A stretch of DNA of 64,000 nt from Thalassospira lucentensis MCCC 1A00383 = DSM 14000 (GTDB lineage: Bacteria; Pseudomonadota; Alphaproteobacteria; Rhodospirillales; Thalassospiraceae): positions 434,001 through 498,000 of the forward strand of contig NZ_ATWN01000002.1 of NCBI RefSeq assembly GCF_000421265.1. The letters are read 5' to 3'. Every line of letters begins with the position of its first letter. The first letter of the stretch is position 1. The notes beneath the pieces were generated by a model. That model made no database searches. It saw only the letters and a list, made by a program, of their open reading frames with translations, and had not been told where the DNA came from. Below are positions 47,093-55,197 of the stretch, in pieces. The position numbers and the translations under genes are program-made.

Positions 47093-48127
47093 ATGTTTAA
47101 ACGCCTGTGTGTGTCCGCAGCGGTTGCTGTGGGCTGTCTGGCAAGTGCGATATCTGCGCATGCCGAACCCGAATTTACTTTTATTCTTGAACATGTGTTG
47201 GGGCCAAAATCCACGGCACAAACCCAGTTCCTTGAGCCATGGGCCAAGCGGATCGAAGAACAATCCGATGGCCGGATCAAGATCGAGATTTATCCGGCTA
47301 TGTCGCTGGGCGGCAAGCCGACCGAACTTTACAGCCATATCCGCGATGGTGCGGTTGATCTTGGCTGGAGCGCGCTTGGCTACACGCCCGGTGTGTATCC
47401 GCGTAGCGAAGTGTTTGAGCTTCCGTTTGTGCATACCGGCAGTGCCGCGATCACCAATATGGCCATTCAGGATGTCTATGAAGAACATCTGTCGCAGGAC
47501 TTTGATGATATCAAACCCTTGCTGATCCATGTCCATACGGGGCAGGCACTTTTTACCACCGAAAAGAAGATCGAGAGCCTTGCGGATCTGCAAGGCATGA
47601 AACTTCGTGCGCCATCGCGAACCGGTGTCTGGATGCTTGAAAGCTGGGGGGCGCAACCTGTCAGCATGCCTGTACCTGATTTACCTCAGGCACTTTCGCT
47701 TGGTGTGGTGGACGGTGCGCTGATCCCGTTTGAAGTTGCCATTCCGTTCAAAATTCAGGATATGACCAAATATTCGATTGAAGGTGCCGATGGTGTGCGG
47801 TTTGGCACACTGGTCTTTATGTTTGCGATGAACAAGGACCGGTATGAAGCCCTGCCCGATGATTTGAAAAAAGTGATCGATGATAATTCCGGGGCACATA
47901 TTGCCAAGGAAATTGGCGATGCATGGGATGCGATTGAGCCGCGCGGCGAAGACATCTTTTCGAAATCAGGGGAAGTCATTCAGCTGTCGGCCGAAGAAAC
48001 CGACAAGTTTGCCGGTAAATCCGATGAAGTGATTGATCGCTGGATTGCCGAAATGAATGAAAAGGGTGTCGATGGTGCAGCGATGGTCAAGGCCGCCAGA
48101 GCCGCGATTGCCAAACACAGTCAGTAA
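47093..48127 (+). CDS. orphan TRAP transporter solute-binding protein DctP-type
   Basis: A 344-residue periplasmic binding protein. A signal peptide (KRLCVSAAVAVGCLASAISA, cleavage AHA-EP) precedes the DctP fold, with the conserved LADLQGMKLRAPSRTGVWML region and the DGALIPFEVAI segment. GAGGT lies before the ATG. No DctQ or DctM follows: the next gene is dps on the opposite strand. It is probably transcribed with the Rieske gene, 150 bases upstream, and may share permeases encoded elsewhere. Confidence 0.88.
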   Translation: MFKRLCVSAAVAVGCLASAISAHAEPEFTFILEHVLGPKSTAQTQFLEPWAKRIEEQSDGRIKIEIYPAMSLGGKPTELYSHIRDGAVDLGWSALGYTPGVYPRSEVFELPFVHTGSAAITNMAIQDVYEEHLSQDFDDIKPLLIHVHTGQALFTTEKKIESLADLQGMKLRAPSRTGVWMLESWGAQPVSMPVPDLPQALSLGVVDGALIPFEVAIPFKIQDMTKYSIEGADGVRFGTLVFMFAMNKDRYEALPDDLKKVIDDNSGAHIAKEIGDAWDAIEPRGEDIFSKSGEVIQLSAEETDKFAGKSDEVIDRWIAEMNEKGVDGAAMVKAARAAIAKHSQ

Positions 48128-48204
48128 ACGGTCTGTTAAGTCTGGTAATCAGATTGCTCCTTTCCTGATTGCCAATCCCGTGCCGGGGTTCTTGCCTTGG
48201 TACA

Positions 48205-48250
48205 AAAAAGAACGGCCCGGAAAATTCATTCCGGGCCGTTCTTAATTTTG
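48205..48250. terminator. bidirectional terminator between dctP and dps
   Basis: A perfect 15-bp stem (AAGAACGGCCCGGAA at 48208-48222 with its complement at 48229-48243) and a six-base loop. An A-run precedes it and TTAATTTT follows, so it can act on both strands. Confidence 0.92.
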
Positions 48251-48262
48251 AAGTTGCGCCGA

Positions 48263-48733
48263 TCAGCCTTCAAGCAGGGAGCGCAACATCCAGGCGGTTT
48301 TTTCGTGGACCTGAATGCGGGCGGTCAGAAGATCGGCGGTTGCGTCATCATCCGCGCTATCGCAAATCGGATAGAGCGAACGCGCAGTTTTGATCAGGGT
48401 TTCGTGCCCTGTGATCAGCTGTGCGATCATATCCTTGGCAGCAGGGACGCCTTTTTCTTCCTCGATCGAGGAAAGTTCGGCATAGGCCGAGAAACTGGCT
48501 GGCGCAAAGGCGCCAAGCGACCGAATACGTTCGGCAACTTCGTCAATCGCGGTTGCCAGTTCGGTGTATTGTCCTTCGAACATGGTGTGCAGGGTCTGGA
48601 ACATCGGACCCGTTACATTCCAGTGGAAGTTATGGGTTTTCAGATACAGCGCATAGGAATCTGCCAGAACGCGGCCAAGGCCGTCGGCGATTTCCGTGCG
48701 GTTCGTTTCATTAATACCGATATCAATCTGCAT
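48263..48733 (-). CDS. dps: Dps family ferritin-like DNA-protection protein
   Basis: A 156-residue mini-ferritin that oxidises iron with peroxide and shields DNA. Typical motifs: [19 protein letters not shown] and [19 protein letters not shown], which provide the inter-subunit ferroxidase His, Asp and Glu ligands. AAGGAG precedes the ATG at 48733; an in-frame start at 48814 adds a non-family leader. An ATAG-N7-CTAT site lies about 115 bases upstream, suggesting OxyR control. Confidence 0.92.
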   Translation of the reverse strand: MQIDIGINETNRTEIADGLGRVLADSYALYLKTHNFHWNVTGPMFQTLHTMFEGQYTELATAIDEVAERIRSLGAFAPASFSAYAELSSIEEEKGVPAAKDMIAQLITGHETLIKTARSLYPICDSADDDATADLLTARIQVHEKTAWMLRSLLEG

Positions 48734-48847
48734 TTGTTTTCTCCTTTTATTCGGGGTGGGGGCCCAAAAGGGTGGCGACCCAATTTCGTTAGACATAGTA
48801 TCTGCTTGGTACAAACTCTATGCCAATCAATCCTGTGATCTTTTGCA

Positions 48848-48862
48848 ATAGATCAATTCTAT
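48848..48862. promoter_or_regulatory. OxyR-like ATAG-N7-CTAT site upstream of dps
   Basis: ATAG-ATCAATT-CTAT matches one half of the OxyR consensus exactly and is palindromic at its ends. It lies about 115 bases before the dps start codon. The next half-site is not conserved. Confidence 0.45.
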
Positions 48863-49018
48863 TACAGCTTGTGGGGTTATTTTGGGGCGGGGTTTGGGTA
48901 AGCGCGATTGGTGCTGGCGCAGAAATTTTGTTGTGATATTTCCGTGTTCACCTCGGAGGAGGCCGTTAGGGTTTATAATAATATCAATGACTTAGTTTTT
49001 AGATGCCTCGGTTTGACC

Positions 49019-49250
49019 ATAATTCGCCCCGAAATGGTCTAATGCGACCTATTTTCCCGCCTTGTTTATCGGCCAAATTCCTAACTGTCAGCCGAGGACG
49101 CGGTCAGCAAAATCTGTCCCCCCTCATAATGCTGGATCGCTTATTTTTCAGGCTTTTCCCCCGCCTGAAAATTCCGCGGCTGATCGGTCTCCCCAAGACC
49201 ATGATGACCCCGAATAAGTTGGGGCGGGTTTATCCCGCCCCCTTTTTTTG
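49019..49250 (+). ncRNA. candidate small RNA A, C-rich hairpin loops, terminator-ended
   Basis: A region between dps and the cyclase gene with no protein gene. It has a hairpin at 49145-49171 (TTTTCAGGC/GCCTGAAAA, loop TTTTCCCCC), a hairpin at 49186-49200 (GGTCT-CCCCA-AGACC), and a strong terminator at 49221-49249 (GGGGCGGG-TTTAT-CCCGCCCC, then T7). The start is uncertain; TATAAT at 48974-48979 is a possible -10. The 23-base segment around the second hairpin is repeated exactly in unit B. Confidence 0.5.
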
Positions 49251-49281
49251 TGTTGGTCGCAATTTTGGCTGCCGTAATTTG

Positions 49282-49520
49282 CCGTAATTCGCCCGAAAAT
49301 GGTCACGGATGGCCGATTTTTGAGCCGCATTTCACGGGCATATTCACAATTGTCAGATGCGTAAACATCGATGCGGTGCCCTCCCTCACTGGCATCGGAC
49401 CCGTAAAAAGCTGTCCCCACAGCGATTGCACCCCACGGGTAAGGCAGCGCATCTGATCGGTCTCCCCAAGACCATCTGTCCCCAAGTCCGGGCGAGCTTC
49501 GGCTCCCCGGACTTTTATTT
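49282..49520 (+). ncRNA. candidate small RNA B, tandem relative of A
   Basis: A diverged copy of unit A. Both begin near AATTCGCCC...GAAA-TGGTC, contain an AAxTGTCAG segment, CTGTCCCC, and the same GGTCT-CCCCA-AGACC hairpin (here 49459-49473). It ends in a different terminator at 49484-49514 (AAGTCCGGG, then GAGC-TTCG-GCTC, then CCCGGACTT) followed by TTATTTTG. The tetraloop UUCG and U-tract indicate a real intrinsic terminator. Boundaries are approximate. Confidence 0.5.
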
Positions 49521-49575
49521 TGTCCGGGGCGTGGCATTGCAGTAAGAATGTCTCAAGGGGGAGCAGGCTCTGGAT

Positions 49576-50910
49576 CTATGACGGGCTGGCGATGCTAAGC
49601 ACAGGAGTTGGGGCCGCGCGGCCACGCACGATCACATCGCCACAGGGTGTCCAGTCTGATTCTTCGCACAGATCACCACAGGCACGATGGGTTTCCTTGG
49701 TTGCAAGGACGTAGCTGCCATATTGCTTGTTGAGCTGTTCAAGGCGGGCGGCAATATTGACGTTGTCGCCATGCACGGTAAATGTCAGGTGGTTTTCGGC
49801 ACCGATTGCCCCAACGATGATCTCGCCCGTGTTAATCCCGCAACGGGTTTTGATTTTTGCGCCGTGGCAGAAGGTATGTGATTGCGCAATTTCCTGAATG
49901 GCCAGAGCGGTGCGGACTGCGTTGGCGGCATGATCGGGATCGGATGTGATGGCATTGAACGTGATCAGCATTGCATCGCCTTCAAACTGGGTAATGATCC
50001 CGCCGAACCTGTCGATGACCGCACTGGTCTGGGTGAAATACTCATTTAACAGTTTGGCGAGCTCTTTTGGGCTCAGTTTTTCCGATATGGTTGAAAAGCC
50101 TTCGATGTCGGTAAACATCACCGTTGCTGTCACAGCGTCGCCTTCGCCGGGTTTGATTTGATGTTCCGCACGGGTGATGCGGTCGGCAATTTCAGGTGAC
50201 ACAAACCGTGAAAGATCCTTGGCGGCAATTTCATCGGTAATGGCCCGGATGAAAGACCGTTTGGCGCGCAGTACTGCAATGGCCAGCACCCCCGATACCA
50301 GAACAATGGCGATGATTTTGTCGACCTCTGCCCCGATGAGAATCGAGTTTGATGTCAGGTAGGTCACATAATCGCGCGTGATCATGCTTTTTCCACCTTC
50401 GCTCCAGATCACATAGAGGGCCAGTGTCAGCCAGCCAAAGGCGGCCGCCCCACCGGCAATCAGGATGTAACGTGGATCAAAACGCAGGCTGCGTAAGGTA
50501 ATAAAGATGAAGACGTAAATCATTGTCGGCGCTTTGAGGTAAAAGCTTGCTGGCTGCATATACTGGATATGGAAGCTCCAGATCAGGACCATCAAGAGTC
50601 CGATGTCGGCAATGACCGATACCGTCAAGAACCAGTGTGGCAATGCGATGCGATATGACAGGATCAGGCGTGCAAAGGTAAACAGGAAATACAGTGACAA
50701 GGCCCATGGAACGGGATGAAACCCCTTGTTCATGGCGCTGGTCGGGGCAAAAGCATAGAGGCTGGCAAATATTGTCACCAACAGAAGCTGCACCCATCCG
50801 ATCAGCTTTTCACTGTCACGTTGCTGGTGTTCGATGGCGATCAGGACGCGTTCGGGCAGGTGTGCGTTCACCGGTTTGCCAAACAGAAACGCCCAAAGTG
50901 TGCTTTTCAT
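49576..50910 (-). CDS. membrane adenylate/guanylate cyclase (class III)
   Basis: A 444-residue protein. About six hydrophobic segments fill residues 40-215 (for example WVQLLLVTIFASLYAFAP and IIAIVLVSGVLAIAVLRA). A class III catalytic domain follows, with metal-binding VMFTDIEGFSTIS, ITQFEGDAMLITFNA, and the C-terminal GEIIVGAIGAENHLTFTVHG-DNVNIAARLEQLN pattern. It should make cAMP (or cGMP) at the cytosolic face in response to a membrane signal. The ATG at 50910 is preferred to a TTG two codons upstream. It is flanked by candidate small RNAs. Confidence 0.9.
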   Translation of the reverse strand: MKSTLWAFLFGKPVNAHLPERVLIAIEHQQRDSEKLIGWVQLLLVTIFASLYAFAPTSAMNKGFHPVPWALSLYFLFTFARLILSYRIALPHWFLTVSVIADIGLLMVLIWSFHIQYMQPASFYLKAPTMIYVFIFITLRSLRFDPRYILIAGGAAAFGWLTLALYVIWSEGGKSMITRDYVTYLTSNSILIGAEVDKIIAIVLVSGVLAIAVLRAKRSFIRAITDEIAAKDLSRFVSPEIADRITRAEHQIKPGEGDAVTATVMFTDIEGFSTISEKLSPKELAKLLNEYFTQTSAVIDRFGGIITQFEGDAMLITFNAITSDPDHAANAVRTALAIQEIAQSHTFCHGAKIKTRCGINTGEIIVGAIGAENHLTFTVHGDNVNIAARLEQLNKQYGSYVLATKETHRACGDLCEESDWTPCGDVIVRGRAAPTPVLSIASPS

Positions 50911-51452
50911 AACCAACTGTTTCCTGACACGCAGACGTCACTGTCAAACCGATTGCATATGCACGATAGCTGCCATGGACGGTTCGTTGGGATCATAGTG
51001 CGAGGTTGCGATGATTTTGCCAAGTCATCGGGTGATGACATCGGATCACGCTTGCGTGGCAGATGCGAGAGTATTTGGGAAAAAGAAAAAAAAGCCGGGC
51101 ATATTAAATGCCCGGCAAGTTTATCAGGGAGGCTTCACGTCTGGGAGACGTAGGACCCCTCGCGGGGCCCTGGGTATGCCGGGCAGGGCGCCCGGCAAAG
51201 ACCGAAATTCGGTCAGGGAGAAAACTCTGTACCACGCTGCGGTGTGTACCGCTGTGGTTCGAGGAGCAAGATAGCGTTTTTGACGGGAATGACCACTGAC
51301 AAATTGCTTTTCCAGCCATGCAAAATCTGCATAAATAGAAAATTGCTCGGTATTTCAGCGTAAGTTATTGTAAATATTGAAATATTAGGTGGTTTTGAAC
51401 TTCAATGGTTGTTTGTCTGCATAAACAGGCGGCAGATTTATTGTGCAGGAGC
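50911..51452. other. non-coding region upstream of the cyclase gene
   Basis: No protein gene supported. It holds the cyclase promoter region and the minus-strand hairpin cluster C (51080-51240). The stretch 51290-51450 is AT-rich and without recognisable features. Confidence 0.6.
51080..51240 (-). ncRNA. candidate small RNA C (minus strand), CUCCC-loop hairpins
   Basis: On the minus strand, CTCCC occurs repeatedly (TCTCCCTGA, TCTCCCAGA, CCTCCCTGA). There are hairpins at 51137-51151 (ACGTCT-CCC-AGACGT), a GCCGGGC/GCCCGGC hairpin and a GACCGAA/TTCGGTC hairpin. It ends in a terminator, GCCGGGCAT-TTAAT-ATGCCCGGC, then T-rich (51080-51116). The layout resembles the alphaproteobacterial cuckoo-type sRNAs with anti-Shine-Dalgarno loops. 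The 5' end is not defined. Confidence 0.5.
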
Positions 51453-51543
51453 AAAAAAAATGCCGGTAGCAGGGGGGTGCTACCGGCAAGATCAACAGGG
51501 AGGCTTGTGTCTGGGAGACACAAGGAATCTGGGGGAGATTCCT
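51453..51543 (-). ncRNA. candidate small RNA D (minus strand), CCC-loop hairpins
   Basis: On the minus strand: AGGAATCT-CCCCC-AGATTCCT (51523-51543), TTGTGTCT-CCC-AGACACAA (51505-51523), a single-stranded AAGCCTCCCTG, then a terminator TGCCGGTAGCA-CCCCCC-TGCTACCGGCA with eight T (51453-51488). It shares CAGGGAGGCTT and the GTCTGGGAGAC hairpin (plus-strand reading) with unit C. The run of T after the last stem supports the minus strand. The 5' end may lie beyond 51543. Confidence 0.55.
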
Positions 51544-51726
51544 ATGCCAGATATCGTTCTGGCTGACGGATCATCAAATGATCAGGATAAGGTCGGAGCA
51601 ATTTCGCTTTTGCGTATGCTCACAACCTATGATGCAAATATAAGAATGCTTACCTGTGATTTAAAGTCTAATAATGTCAAACCAACCATGCGTCTAATGC
51701 ATGGCGAGGAAACGTCAATAATTTGA
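51544..51726 (+). CDS. possible 60-residue protein of unknown function
   Basis: An ATG immediately after the hairpins of element D opens a 60-codon frame (MPDIVLADGSSNDQDKVGAI start). GGGGGAG nine bases upstream could serve as ribosome site but sits in a hairpin. The first six residues recall flagellin N-termini (MPDIVL) of related bacteria, but the rest does not. I do not recognise the protein; it may be spurious or a decayed fragment. Confidence 0.25.
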   Translation: MPDIVLADGSSNDQDKVGAISLLRMLTTYDANIRMLTCDLKSNNVKPTMRLMHGEETSII

Positions 51727-52092
51727 AGGAATTATGACAAGTCTGAGGCGGTGAAGACTGTTAAAGGCCGCCTTGATTCCGGTTTAAATCGCAGCAATGG
51801 ATGGATGAAGGGGGATGATATCTATGGTTGGGTGCTGATTGTCGCAGATCAATTGAACTATGCGGAAATGTGTGCTCGTGAACCGGTTTTTTTTGACCGG
51901 AAAAATGGATCTATCGGGTGGCGAAAGATCAAGAAAATACGCCATTTCAATTAGATACGCTGGGGATAATCTAAGCTTATCGTACAGATGTGCTTTTAGG
52001 TGTGCCATGTTGATAGCGCATGGACAAACGGCCCGGCAAAGGCCGGGCCGTGAAGATTGTACTGCGTTCAGTGAAGCTTATGGCAATATGCG
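51727..52092. other. AT-rich intergenic region
   Basis: About 365 bases. Short overlapping frames on both strands (51751-51954 plus, 51784-52008 minus) show no family similarity or good ribosome site. A terminator for the LysR gene lies at 52028-52051. Otherwise nothing recognised. Confidence 0.5.
52028..52051 (-). terminator. terminator of the LysR gene at 52093
   Basis: ACGGCCCGGC and GCCGGGCCGT form a perfect 10-bp stem with a four-base loop; on the minus strand it is followed by TTTGTCC. Confidence 0.7.
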
Positions 52093-53031
52093 CTAGTCAG
52101 AAGATGCCTTGTTGGCCGCTGCCGCAGCAGCTGCCGCGGCCTTGACCTTGCCTTTGTTGATTTCTTCAATCAGGAAGTCACGGAACACCGCGATACGCTT
52201 GGAATGACGCAATTCTTCGGGATAGACGAAGTAGGCGTCAAAACTTGGCCCTTCGAGTTCAGGCAAGATACGCACCAGATTGCTGGTCGCGGGCAGCAGG
52301 TAGTCGGGCAGGGCAGAAATGCCAAGGCCAGACTCGGTCGCGCGGAAAATCCCGTAGATGTTGTTCAGCTTGAGTATAGGCCGCATGTCAGGCTTGAACT
52401 GTTGGGCGGTTGCCATCATCCAGTTCACATTTGACACCGGTGGGCGGGCATCCGCACCATAAATGATCAGGCGGTGATCTTTGAGGTCTTCGGGTGTTTT
52501 GGGGATACCGTATTGTTTGATGTATTCAGGCGATGCAAACACATGGTAGCGTAGCGTCATCAACTGGCGTTGTACAAGGTCGGCTTGCCGGGGCGGCTGC
52601 ATGCGGATCGCGACGTCAGCTTCGCGCATGGCAAGGTCGAGTTCCTCGTCATTGAGCACAAGCGACAGTTCAATTTCCGGATACCGTTCAAGGAATTCAT
52701 TAATACGCGGTGTCAGCCAGGTTGAACCAAAGGCAACCGTGGTGGTTACTTTCAGCGGGCCGCTTGGCCGTTCCTTGGATTCGCGGATGCGGGCTTCTGC
52801 CATCGAAAGTTTGGCAAAGACATCATGTGCCGTGCGATACAGAAGTTCACCCTGTTCCGTCAGGATAAGGCCACGTGCATGACGATGGAACAATGGAACC
52901 TTTACGCTTTCTTCAAGCGCACTGATCTGTCGGCTGACAGCCGATTGGCTCAGATTAAGATTTTCCCCCGCATGGGTGAAGCTTCCAGCTTCCGCAACAG
53001 CGTGAAATACACGCAGCTTGTCCCAGTCCAT
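52093..53031 (-). CDS. LysR family transcriptional regulator with poly-Ala tail
   Basis: A 312-residue LysR-type regulator. The N-terminal helix-turn-helix (AGSFTHAGENLNLSQSAVSR) and a substrate-binding domain (GPLKVTTTVAFGSTWLTPRI) are typical. The last 20 residues are unusual: KGKVKAAAAAAAAANKASSD. The start at 53031 has AGGAG seven bases upstream. No divergent target gene is next to it; trxB lies upstream on the same strand with its own terminator. The target is unknown. Confidence 0.88.
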   Translation of the reverse strand: MDWDKLRVFHAVAEAGSFTHAGENLNLSQSAVSRQISALEESVKVPLFHRHARGLILTEQGELLYRTAHDVFAKLSMAEARIRESKERPSGPLKVTTTVAFGSTWLTPRINEFLERYPEIELSLVLNDEELDLAMREADVAIRMQPPRQADLVQRQLMTLRYHVFASPEYIKQYGIPKTPEDLKDHRLIIYGADARPPVSNVNWMMATAQQFKPDMRPILKLNNIYGIFRATESGLGISALPDYLLPATSNLVRILPELEGPSFDAYFVYPEELRHSKRIAVFRDFLIEEINKGKVKAAAAAAAAANKASSD

Positions 53032-53384
53032 AGACCTGCTCCTAGATGTCACTGCCGCACGGTCGCTGCGCCAGTCCCCTGATAATAGTTCTCTTCTTTT
53101 ATGGGCAATTTGGTTTCAACACTGTTAAGTGCGTCACACAAACCGCCCAAGCACATGATTATTAATTCAATATGAGGCCTGTGACGTTTTCTGCAAGCAG
53201 GCATTTTCCTATACCGCTATTTTCAAACGGCGCGATTCTTGTGAAAAGTCAGGTAATTGGCGGGATCGGACCCAAAACAGGCACATGAAAAAGGGGATGC
53301 AAAAATGCATCCCCTTTGGTGTTTTCTGGATCATTTTGTTTATGACGGTGGCACAGGATGCCCATCACGCCAAAGCCGAAAAGA
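53032..53384. other. region between trxB and the LysR gene
   Basis: About 350 bases: the trxB terminator (53290-53317), then an AT-rich stretch presumably carrying the LysR promoter. No gene supported. Confidence 0.6.
53290..53317 (-). terminator. trxB terminator
   Basis: AAAGGGGATGCA-AAAA-TGCATCCCCTTT (plus-strand reading) is a perfect 12-bp stem; on the minus strand it ends in TTTTTC. Confidence 0.9.
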
Positions 53385-54335
53385 TCAGCTTTCTTGTTCA
53401 GCAATGAACTTTTCAGCTTCCAGGGCGGCCATGCAGCCCATGCCCGCAGCCGTCACGGCCTGACGGTAAACCTTGTCAGTGACGTCGCCTGCGGCAAAGA
53501 CACCGGCAATGTTGGTTGCCGTGCTGCCCGGATTGACGAGGATATAGTTTTCGTCATCCATGGTGACCTGCCCCTTAAAGACCGCCGTTGCCGGATCGTG
53601 ACCGATGGCAACAAAGAAACCGTCGGCCGGGATGTCGGTGGTTTCATCGGTTTTGATATTGCGGACACGCACCCCTTCGACGCCATCCATCGGGCCATCG
53701 CCACCCAGAATGTCATCAACAACACTGTCCCAGACCACATCGATCTTTTCGTGTTTAAGCAAACGGTCCTGCAGCATTTTTTCTGCACGCAGCTCATCAC
53801 GGCGGTGGATCAGGGTAACCTTCGAGCAGATGCCAGCAAGATACAGGGCTTCTTCGACCGCGGTGTTGCCACCTCCAACAACCGTGACCGGCTTGTTGCG
53901 ATAGAAGAACCCGTCACAGGTCGCACAGGCAGAAACGCCGCGCCCATTGAATTTTTCTTCGCCCGGCAGGCCCAGCCAGCGGGCCTGAGCCCCGGTTGAG
54001 ATAATGATGGTTTCGGCAATGTAAACATCGCCAGAATCACCTTTGCAAACGAACGGGCGTTTGGAAAAATCGACTTCGGTGATCAGGTCGTGCGCCATTT
54101 TGGTGCCGACATGTTCAGCCTGTGCCTTCATCTGATCCATCAGCCACGGACCTTGAATAACATCGGCAAAGCCCGGATAGTTTTCAACGTCGGTGGTGAT
54201 CGTCAACTGGCCACCGGGTTGCAGGCCCATCACCATCATGGGTTCAAGGTTGGCACGTGCCGCATAGATCGCGGCAGTATATCCGGCAGGGCCGGAGCCA
54301 ATGATAAGGACTTTGGTCTGATGTTCTTGGGCCAT
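53385..54335 (-). CDS. trxB: thioredoxin-disulfide reductase
   Basis: An NADPH-dependent flavoprotein that regenerates thioredoxin in the cytosol. The 316-residue length is typical. FAD motif IIGSGPAGYTAAIYAARA, redox centre SACATCDGFF (Cys137 and Cys140), NADPH motif VVGGGNTAVEEALYL, and C-terminal GVFAAGDVTDKVYRQA. The ATG at 54335 (MAQEHQTKVL) matches the family; upstream in-frame codons to 54404 are not conserved. It has its own terminator. Confidence 0.96.
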   Translation of the reverse strand: MAQEHQTKVLIIGSGPAGYTAAIYAARANLEPMMVMGLQPGGQLTITTDVENYPGFADVIQGPWLMDQMKAQAEHVGTKMAHDLITEVDFSKRPFVCKGDSGDVYIAETIIISTGAQARWLGLPGEEKFNGRGVSACATCDGFFYRNKPVTVVGGGNTAVEEALYLAGICSKVTLIHRRDELRAEKMLQDRLLKHEKIDVVWDSVVDDILGGDGPMDGVEGVRVRNIKTDETTDIPADGFFVAIGHDPATAVFKGQVTMDDENYILVNPGSTATNIAGVFAAGDVTDKVYRQAVTAAGMGCMAALEAEKFIAEQES

Positions 54336-54669
54336 GTTCTTTGTATTCGTCCGAGCTGAATGAAAACTGGCCTCGAACATATTGACTGACCGCGCAAGAC
54401 GCAACAGCTTCGCACAAAGTTTGCATGCTGTTGTCGCAGATTTTTAGAGCGTGAAATTTTACGTTTTTGACGGGGCGTTTGCCAAGCATGGCCAAGACCC
54501 TGAGACCGTAGGGCAAAAAGACATTAAAAATCGGAATTTACGGCATTTTCAGTTACGGCATCCAAGCACAAGATTGCATTCTTGATCGGAATATATTATT
54601 GCCAGCATCGGGCCTCGCTGTAATATTGTTTCGTACGAGGTCAGTTTAGCGCACAGAATCGAGGAATAA
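54336..54669. other. divergent trxB-Lrp intergenic region
   Basis: About 330 bases between divergent genes. TTACGGCAT occurs twice, at 54538-54546 and 54553-54561, 15 bases apart, and may be a regulator site for the Lrp-type gene. No small gene recognised. Confidence 0.5.
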
Positions 54670-55155
54670 ATGCAACGGGTCAAACTCGACAAGATCGACC
54701 GCAGAATTCTGCGCGATCTACAGGAAGATGGCCGCATGACCAATGTGGAACTTGCACGTCGTGCAGGTATCTCGGCCCCGCCCTGTTTGCGTCGTGTGCG
54801 TGCGCTGGAAGAAACCGGTTTCATTCAGGGCTATCACGCCGATGTTGATGCCCAGGCACTTGGCTATAATGTCACGGTGTTTGCGATGGTTGGTTTGGCA
54901 AGTCAAGCTGAACACGACTTGCGTGCGTTCGAAGCGCGCGCTGCTGCGTGGCCGGAAGTACGTGAATGTCACATGGTTGCCGGCGAAATGGATTTCTTGC
55001 TCAAAATCGTTTCACACAGCTGGGACGAATATCAGAAATTCCTGACGACGCAGCTGACCGTTGCCGAGAACGTCAATCACGTCAAATCGGCTCTGTCGAT
55101 TCGGACGGCCAAAAATATGCCCGGCGTGCCGATCGATATCGAAGCTGAAGACTGA
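54670..55155 (+). CDS. Lrp/AsnC family transcriptional regulator
   Basis: A 161-residue regulator: N-terminal helix-turn-helix (DRRILRDLQEDGRMTNVELA, RRAGISAPPCLRRVRALEET) and C-terminal RAM ligand-binding domain (TVFAMVGLASQAEHDLRAFE, EMDFLLKIVSHSWDEYQKFL). GAGGAATAA precedes the ATG. It senses an amino acid in most family members; the ligand here is unknown. A direct repeat upstream may be autoregulatory. Divergent from trxB. Confidence 0.92.
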   Translation: MQRVKLDKIDRRILRDLQEDGRMTNVELARRAGISAPPCLRRVRALEETGFIQGYHADVDAQALGYNVTVFAMVGLASQAEHDLRAFEARAAAWPEVRECHMVAGEMDFLLKIVSHSWDEYQKFLTTQLTVAENVNHVKSALSIRTAKNMPGVPIDIEAED

Positions 55156-55197
55156 CACGTCTTTGTGGTGAAACTCGCGTTGAATGAAACTTTGCCG

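Noticed and set aside
51104..51319. Minus-strand 71-codon frame as a gene
   Set aside because: It runs through the hairpins and terminator of candidate RNA C, has no ribosome site or family similarity, and its composition follows the stem repeats.
51544..51726. Flagellin gene remnant
   Set aside because: Only the first six residues (MPDIVL) resemble flagellin N-termini; the remaining 54 do not, so the claim is not supported.
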